A stretch of DNA of 64,000 bases from Phlebotomus papatasi (lineage: Eukaryota; Arthropoda; Insecta; Diptera; Psychodidae), in the NCBI RefSeq assembly GCF_024763615.1, contig NC_077222.1, positions 8,246,001 to 8,310,000 of the forward strand. The letters are read 5' to 3'. Position 1 is the stretch's first letter. Each line of letters opens with the position of its first letter. Of this stretch, positions 21,801 through 30,800 are shown one piece after another. Below the pieces are notes generated by a model, which did no database searches, had not been told where the DNA came from, and saw only the letters and a list, made by a program, of their open reading frames with translations. The position numbers and the translations under genes were made by a program.

Positions 21801-24800
21801 AAATTGTTCTCCCAACAAGATATCCATAAAAAAGTTTTTAAATGAAATTGAAAGTTAATTTGAAAAAAGGAATAACTCACCTGCTACTGACCACAGAATG
21901 GCTGGGCGAAACACAATTTGTCAAGGTGCTGTTACTGTTGCTACTCACAGTACTGCTTGTAAAGACGCCTTCCGACGCTGCCGCGGCAGTCGAATTGGCG
22001 TGTATCAAATTACTATTCGGGATCTGAGGAGGTACGACACTACCTGTCGATGAGATGCCTGAAACACAGAAAACAATTTCAGCAAAAATCCCAGATGGAC
22101 GAAACTCCGAAGAAGCAATTACTTTGATTTTGTGGAATATTAGTCACTAGCGACTGCTGCTGGCTGCTGTTAAGACCCGATAACAGTCCCGTTGACGACG
22201 TTGCCGTGGAATATGATGGCAGCTGATGGACAGGACCATTCTCAACGAGTGCTGCAAAAATTAACCACGAAGAAACTTCTGAGTAAAGTCTCAAATTGAA
22301 CTAGGAAGTACTACTATTTCCTATACGAATTATTTATCGGTTCATAACCGGTTGGACTCGGCTATGACCTATTTAGGATTCCGTGAATTCCAAGGCCTTT
22401 CAAATGAATCCACATTTTCAATCGGATCAGTAGTACGCATTCCAGAGTTGATTAACTTTTGACCTTGAAAAACACTTCTGAGGAATAATTCAAGGTCATA
22501 TGAACGAAAAACCAGAAGCAAAGGATTAAAAATAATTAAACGACTTTAATGGACACAAAAAATTATTTTGGAATAAAATTTCTTGCTAGAAAAGATTATA
22601 TCCGGCATAGAATAAACGAGCAGTAAAGTCAAATTTGGTCAGCAAAAAATTCGAAATGATCAGTAAAAAAATAAAAAAAGGGTAGTAAAAAATGAAAAGC
22701 GATCAGTGAAAAGTGAAACATGGTCAGCAAAAAATAAAAAGTGATCAGCTAAAAATAAAACATGAACAGTACAAAGTAAAAAATAATCATAAAAAATGGT
22801 CAGTAAAAAATCAAAAAATGGTCAGCAAAAAAATAAAAATAAGCCGTTAAAATATTCAATTTGGTCAGTGAAAAATTAAAAATTAACAGTAAAAAATTAA
22901 AAAAAAGAGCAGTAAAAAATAAAGTCGGCAAAAAATTAAAAATGAGCAGTAGAAATATTCGAATTGATCAGTAAAAAATTAAAAATCAGCAGTAAAAAAT
23001 TAAAATCGGTCAATAAAAAAAAGCGGTCAGTAAAAAAATTAAAAACGAGCAGTAGAAATATTCGAGATGATCAGTAAAAAATTAAAAAGTGATCGGCAAA
23101 GAATTAAAAATGAGCAGTAAAAAATAAAAAGCGGTCAGCAACAAATAAAATGTGGTCAGTAATGGCTCTAGCACACCTTTTTGGTCAGGAAAATTTCATG
23201 AAGTCGAAGTCATGAAGGGATTCAAATTTCAGCTTCGTGAAATTTTTCTGATCTAAAAGGTGTGCCGAAGACATAAGAAATTAAGAGTGGTCAGTAAAAA
23301 ATAAAAAAATGAGCAAAAAAAAATATTGGTCAGCAAAAAATTAAAAATAAGCAGTAAAACATAAAAAGCGGTCCGTAAAAAATAAAAAGTTATCAGTAAA
23401 AAACAAAATGTGATCAGCAAAAAATAAAAAAATGATCAATAAAAAAATTGGTTAGTAAAAAATTAAAATTGGGCAGTAAAAAATCAAAATTGGTCAGTAA
23501 AAAATACAAGTGGACAGTTATAAAAATACAAATGAGCAATAAAAATTAAAAAGCAGTCAATAAAAAAGTAAAAATTGGTCAGCAAAAAATTAAAAATGAG
23601 CACTAAAATAAAGTGCGGTCATTAAAGAATAAAATTGGTCTGTAAAAAATTAAAAAAAGAACAGAAAAAATAAAAATTGGTCAAATAAAAATTGGCCGCG
23701 GATCGTGGAATTTTTCGTCGATTTTCGCGGGCCACAGAATTTTTCGCGGATTCTCGCAAACCTCGAAATATTTCGTGTTATGAAATATTTCTTTTCTTGC
23801 ATTTTCACCTAATTATCTTAATTTTCAAGTGAAATTTCGCACATCTTGAGCCTAAAACAGACTCTAATGTGATGTAAAGTTTGAGGCCTCTATCTCCCAT
23901 AGTTTCCGAGAAAATCGACTTTAAAGATTTTCATACATTTTCAAGCATTTCTCATCCAATTTTCCTCATTTTCAAGTGAAATTTTGCACATTTTAAGCCT
24001 GAAGGAGACTCTAAACAAATGTAAAGTTTAAGGCCTCTATCTATCATAGTTTCCGAGATAATCGACCAATTTTTATTCTATATTGCACATTTTTAATATT
24101 TTTTGCTGATCACTTTTTATTTTTTACTGCTCGTTTTTAATTTTTTACTGACCAATTTTTGTTTTTTACTGACCACTTTTAATTTCTTGCTGACCGATTT
24201 TTTTACTGCTGATTTTTAATTTTTTACTGACCAATTTTTAATTTTTACTGATCACTTTATTTTTTACTGACCAATTTTTGATTTTTCACTGACCACTTTT
24301 TATGTTTTACTGCCCATTTTTAAATTTTTTGCTGACCAATTTTTATTTTTTACTGTTCATTTTTAAACTTTTACTGACTAATTTTAATTTTTTACTGACC
24401 ACATTTCATTTTTTATTGACCAATTTTTATCTTTTGCGGACCACTTTTTATGTTTTACTGCTCATTTTTAACTTTTTTGTTGACCAATTTTTTTACTGCT
24501 CATTTAAAATTTTTACTGACCAATTTTCATTTTTTTACTGCTCATTTTTTAATTTTTAGTTACCAATTTTTATTTTTTACTGACCACATTTTACTTTTTT
24601 GCTGACCACTTTATTCTTTACTGACGAATTTTTGATTTTTCACTGACCACTTTTTATGTTTTACTGCTCATTTTTAACTTTTTTGCTGATCAATTTTTTT
24701 ACTGCGCGTTCATAATTTTTTACTGACAATTTTTATTTTTTACTGACCACATTTTACTTTTTTGTTGATCACTTTGTTCTTTACTGACGAATTTTTGATT

Positions 24801-27800
24801 TTTCACTGACCACTTTTTATGTTTTACTGCTCATTTTTAACTTTTTTGCTGATCAATTTTTTTACTGTGCGTTTATAAATTTTTACTGACCAATTTTTAT
24901 TTTTTTACTGACCACATTATATTTTTTGCGAACCATTTTTTATGTTTTACTGCTCATTTTTAACTTTTTTGTTGATCAATTTTTTTATTGCTCATTTTTA
25001 AATTTTTACTGACCAATTTTTATTTTTTACTGCTCATTTTTATAATTTTTAGTGATTTTTATTTTTTACTGACAACATTTTAATTTTTTGCTGACCACTT
25101 TATTGTTTAATGATCACTTTTTATTTTTCAAGGACCAATTTTTATTTTTTACTGACCACTTTTCTTATTTTTTACTGATTTTTTTTATTTTTTTTTACTG
25201 ACAAAATATTATTTTTTACTGCTCATTTTTAATGTTTTGCTGATCACTTTTTAATTTTTCACTGATCAATTCTAATATTTCTGCTGCTAATTTTTAATTT
25301 TTTACTGCTCATTTTTAAATTTTTGCTGAGCAACTCAAATATTTCTACTGCTCATTTTGAATTTTTTACTGTCCATATTTTCTTTTTACTGACCTTTTTT
25401 TCATTTTTTGCTGATAACTTTATTATTTTTCACTGATCAACTCGAATATTTCTACTGAGCGATTCGAGGTTTTTACTGACCAAATTTTACTTTTAACTGA
25501 CAAAATTGAATACTTTTACTGATCATTTCTAATTATTTGCTGTTCAAATTTAATCATTTACTGAAATTCCTAGGAAAAAAACTAAAGGGCTCAAGAAATC
25601 CGGGAATCTGCATAAAGAGGGTAGATCGGGTAGAATACTTACATGTATTGTGTTTGGCAACGACAGCGAAAGCCATTGTAGCTGTGGATGGAACTGCTGC
25701 TGGTGGCTGCGAAGCTGCCGCCTGCGAGACCAGCGCCTGAGGCATTTGATGATTTTTGCTGGGCGTTGAACACACAATTTTCGGCTGTGCAGCATCCTTC
25801 TGGCCAGCAGCTCCAGCCGCACCAGCTGCACTACTACTATTGAGTACAGCATTGCTGCTGACCGTGGAATTGGCACCACTGCCAGCCATCGGCAAACTCG
25901 TGGCAGCTCCCGAAGCATTCAGGTCAATTTTGCTCATTCTCACCGCCGTCGGCTTCACCGGAGTCACCTTCATCTGTTGCTGCTCCTTGGGCCTCTTTTC
26001 GCTGACAAAATCAGCACTGGCGGAATCTGTGCTGTGATTGTGAGTTGTAGCTGTGCTGCAATTGAGTGCTGGAGATTGCGTCGGACTCGTACCCGATGTC
26101 ATACTACTCGGAGATCCACCAGTATCATTGCTATTGTTGCTGTCTGTTGTCGCTGACGATGCTATTCCCGTCCCCGACAACTCAACCTCATCCAATCCCG
26201 TTATATCATCATAAATATATTCATTCTCCTCAAAGTCCGGATCCTGCGATGATTCAATGTAGTACTCCACATCATCCTTAATCTTCCGGATTTGTTCCAC
26301 TTCAACTCCATCATTGTCCAACAGCCGCAGAATCGTCTCCAATTTTGTTATATGGAACTTATGGCGATCCAATTTAGCTCTCAACTCATCCATTCTATCC
26401 TGCTTATCCTTATCCAGGCGCTTCTTCTTGCCCGCCAGCAAACTCTCAATCTCACTCTCGTACTGATCTATTTGGATTTGCAGATTGGAAATTGACGCTG
26501 TCAGCCACGTGCTCGTTTCCTCTTTCACCCTTTGAATGGGATCTAGCTTCTGAGCGGCCCCAAGGCCCTCCTTCGAGTATGCCTTTGTCTTAGTCTCACG
26601 CTCCACCACTTTGAAGCGCTCCATTTGGGTCTCTATGAGCCGCCGATTCTCCAGCAGCGCATTCTTGTCCTTGATCTCGGCCGACGCAATCCATGATTTA
26701 ATCTGATCACGCAATCGCTGCAGCTTCTTGATTTCCTTCTTGAGATCAGCTTCGTACTTCTCCTGCAAACGCAATTTTTTTTGTTTTTATCATCGGACGC
26801 CGCGGAGAGTATCGCGAGATTAGATAAGAAAATAGAGAAATTGCCGAGTATTGCTCTGCAGATGATTTTTATCTAATGCCTCATTCATATTTGGGGGATT
26901 AATCTCACGGGAGCAATAAACTGCAAAACTTAACCTCCATTTAGGAGCAATAACATAAATAGGAAAGTTTGAAACCCTCTACAGACCTGAGGATAAGCCG
27001 ATTCCTATGAAGGTTTAACCATTAGAGAGATTTAACAATCCCCCATCTTATACCGTGGTATCACACTAGAGAATTTCACATTAAAATTTTAATGTGATTC
27101 ACATTAATTGTTACTGCTATGTGTCCTAATGTGCAATTTTCGTCAAGAGCTTTTAGAAATCGATTCATTTTTGGATAAAAAAGTGGACTAGAGTCACAAA
27201 AATTGGTTTAAATAGATTAAAATAGCATAAATACGATTGATAATTAATGAGCAAATTAATGAGAACTGAGCAAATTTATGAGCAAAATTTGCTCATTAAA
27301 TTTTCATCAGGTACTACTTTATTGCAGTCATTCAGGTAGTTTCTGCGCCACAATTTTCTCACCAATTTATTCGTGATTAAATTGTGATAAAAAGTAGTGC
27401 TAATACCTACTATTTATCGCGCACGAGATGGAGAAATGACAAAAGACATTGAAAAAGATCGGTGAAGAGGATAAATAAGAAAAAAACTAAACAAAAATGT
27501 GTTAAGATTTTGCAACATTGCGTACCATTACTCTCCATGTTTTTTCTTCCAATTGACATTTCGAAAAGCACCCAAAAACACCCAAAGTAAAGCTTTTTAT
27601 TTTTAGCAATGGCACTGATGTCGCCTAATCCCCGTAATTTCACTAGACCTCACGAATTTAGAAGAACAGTCTGATCCTCCAAATTTTGTGTTGATCCCTG
27701 AGTGCAGAGGTGTGCAAGAACCGTTGAAACCAAATTAACGTCAAAATAAGTTTGTTCTGGTAGAGTTTTGACCATACACGTACATGATTCATTTGACGTT

Positions 27801-30800
27801 TATTCGGTTTCAACGGTTCTTGCACGCCTCTGCCTGAGTGCATCGATATCGATACACGATATCGATATTTTAGGCTGATCCCTAAGCCGATGCCTGTGTC
27901 TATTTTGGACATAACACAAGGCAAAGTGTTACTAGCGAAATGCTTTAATTAAAGACGTTTGGGCGCAGTGTTCGTCAAAAATTGATTTTTAGAAAGAAAT
28001 CGTCTGCACTGCTGTAAATGGAAGCGTCAAAATTCTGTCAAAAACGCAATTTTTGACGGTAATTGCTTCCAAAGTGCAAAGGCCTCAAAGTCATAGTCCA
28101 TTCATGCTCTTAAATAAGAGCTTAATCCAAGTGCTAAAATAAATCCTTAATAAGTACTTAATTAAGTCCTTAATTAAGACATTTTTGGGCAAAATGAGGG
28201 ACATCTGACGGCAAAAGAGAAGACATTGAAATAGAGAATACGAAGGACACATGTTAACCATTGAATAGAAAGAGATGCATCTATATGTCATGTCAGAAAA
28301 AACCTAACCTTAAAATGTTATCATATGTATTTTTGCAATTGCAAAATTTTTCAATCCTTTAGTGCTAAATCTGTGAAGATTAATGAAATTTATGAAGATA
28401 CAAAATTGTTATCAACGTATCAAATAAAAAAAAGTTTAAGATCCGTTAGGCTAACTACTTAGAAAATGCTTAGTTGAATGCTTTTTATTAAGTACTTAGT
28501 CAAAGGTATTTTCATTTATTAAACGCTAAGCCTTAATCAAGAATGTAATACAGGCTTCAGACCTGTGATTTCGCCAAATGGCTTAACTCTTCTAATTTTT
28601 TATCACAATTTTTTGGAAAAATTTAACTTAGGATTGTATTACTATTAGATAAATGACCCATATTAGACTCGCCAAAAAACAATAAAAATGCTCGCTATTT
28701 AAAATTTTAAGACCTACGGAAACCGGACTAAACCTCTAATCTGAAGATAGTTTACCGTTCCTTGGAAATTACAAGGGACCAATTCACTTTTTTGCATTTA
28801 GGATTTTTGTGATTTATCGTTCAAATTTTTGTGCAACAAAGAAAGTAATTCAGAAAAATTTGTGCATCATTTAGAATAACAGGGGGCTAACTCAGAAAAA
28901 CACGTTTTGAAAATTAAAAATATGTAAATTTCGATGTTTATATTAATGCTCACACGAATAATAAGGAAATAAATTGTTTTTACTCTCATGAAGAATTGCT
29001 CAAAATGAGTTGGCCTCCTGAAATTTCCTTTTACAACTCCTTTAAATTAAGTCATTAAGTAAGAACTTATTAGGTAGGGAAGACTGGGGCAAAATGTCAC
29101 AAATTGAAAATTTCAAAATTCAATATCTTTCAAGATAAAAAAAAAAGATAACTTCTTAATTTTTTTTAGATTTAAATTTATTTAGATTTGTTGAAAATAG
29201 AATGTCTATACAAAGTATTTTACATTCTACAATAAATTAGAATGAAACTGCGCTAATTAGAAATTTCCGGGGCGCTCGGGTAGCTTGTAAAAAAAAATTA
29301 AATATTCGTTTTGTGACTTTTTGCCCCAGTCTCCCCTACTTAATAAGTACTGAATGTGTTATCCGGGTTAGGTATGTCAGAAGAACCGCGACAGTCCTTC
29401 CAGAGAAACTGATGAAGTGTAGTCAGAAAATATGAATTGTGAGTGGCAGATCAACTGATCGGCGCTGATCAATCGCTCTGAACTGTTCATCGTTGCCAAT
29501 CAGTCTCCATAATCGACTGATCGGCACCCACAGCAAGCTGTGAGTATAAGAAAAGTTAACCCTCTGCCTCGAACTCTACGTTTAAAAAAAGTGCTCAGTC
29601 AAGAAATAAAAAAAAATGATTTAGGACTTGAACAAGGAGGGTTAGAAAATACCGATATCGGATTCTTTCCCTTCTTTTGATGAGGAAAAGCATACCTCTC
29701 CATGTAATGAAACAGGTTTATATTGAACTAGTTGAAATAAATAATTTTTCAACCTGAAGAATTTCCAAAACAGTATTATGAACACTGTACAAATTTCAAT
29801 TTGCAATTTTTATTCTAAATTCGAGGAAACCTATTCAATTTAAACTCAAAGTTGTATGAAATTAATCCGCCGCAATTTATTGTACTACTAAGTTTTAAAT
29901 TAAGCACATTTTGTCTATGGCATCTCAAAAGCTGCGAGTAAAATAGTTCAGCAGGAAGAAGTTTACGATATAAAGTTTATTGCCTCTCAATTTCGAGCAA
30001 TACAAATTTATGGAGAACAAACGAGATAGTTTTTATCGTTTTTATACTACTTCTATGATTTAAAAATGCTGAAGTTTATTTTTAAAACGCACAAAACTTA
30101 ACACGATATCAAAAACATTTTTAATGTTTTCTTTTTTGTTCTATGAAAAGAAAATAACGCGTGAGTTGAATAGCAGAGGACAATACGACAAATGGTGCAG
30201 TAACTTCAGTATAGGGTAAATTAAGCTAATTCAAAGCCTGCTCCAAATGGAAATTTTTCGCTACTCCAAATGGAAACGTCATTTTTTCCATGATAAATAC
30301 AGTACTAAATTATTATATTAATAAATGTTCTATACCACTGTTTCGTTATTTAGTTAATTTTGCTCCAAATAAAGCGAAAATCTATTCATATTCACGAAGT
30401 TTTATTTGTTAATTTCTCAGAAAAATTAAAAGTGTACTTTTTCACCATTGAATTTTTCATCGATCTACCATGTTTTTCAATGAATAACACAATAAGGTGA
30501 CAGTTGTTTATTCGTTTTGTTTAACATTTATGTCACATTTCTGGCTATTTTTTTTTAAATTAAATGCTAATCTTTATTGTTAACAGTACGTGAACTTTTC
30601 AAGTGAAATAGGGGAGACTGGGGCAGATGTAAACATTTTCGATAGATGCAAATTTGAGATGATTTTCCAAGTACATAGTGATTTTTTGGAAAATATTTCT
30701 TAGCTAATGTTTTACCCTTTGGTATAGGCAATACATCGAGGGTAATGCGGATGCTGGAAAACAATTGAATTTTCCATAAAAATAAAATTTGTGTCACTGT

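Larger units (their letters stand above)
19160..21880 (-). other. Not3 intron 5, minisatellite-filled
   Basis: The 2.7-kb intron is made mostly of two minisatellites (19850-20840 and 20940-21350). About 19160-19660 and 21360-21880 are unremarkable AT-rich sequence. Confidence 0.75.
22252..25642 (-). other. Not3 intron 3, kilobase-scale inverted repeat
   Basis: The 3.4-kb intron is almost wholly two opposed arrays (22620-23690 and 24110-25560) around a 400-bp centre. No coding sequence is visible. Confidence 0.85.

Noticed and set aside
25550..26495. Several ORFs of 67-122 aa on both strands over Not3 exon 3
   Set aside because: They are alternative frames of a long, GC-richer, conserved exon, and none resembles a known protein.
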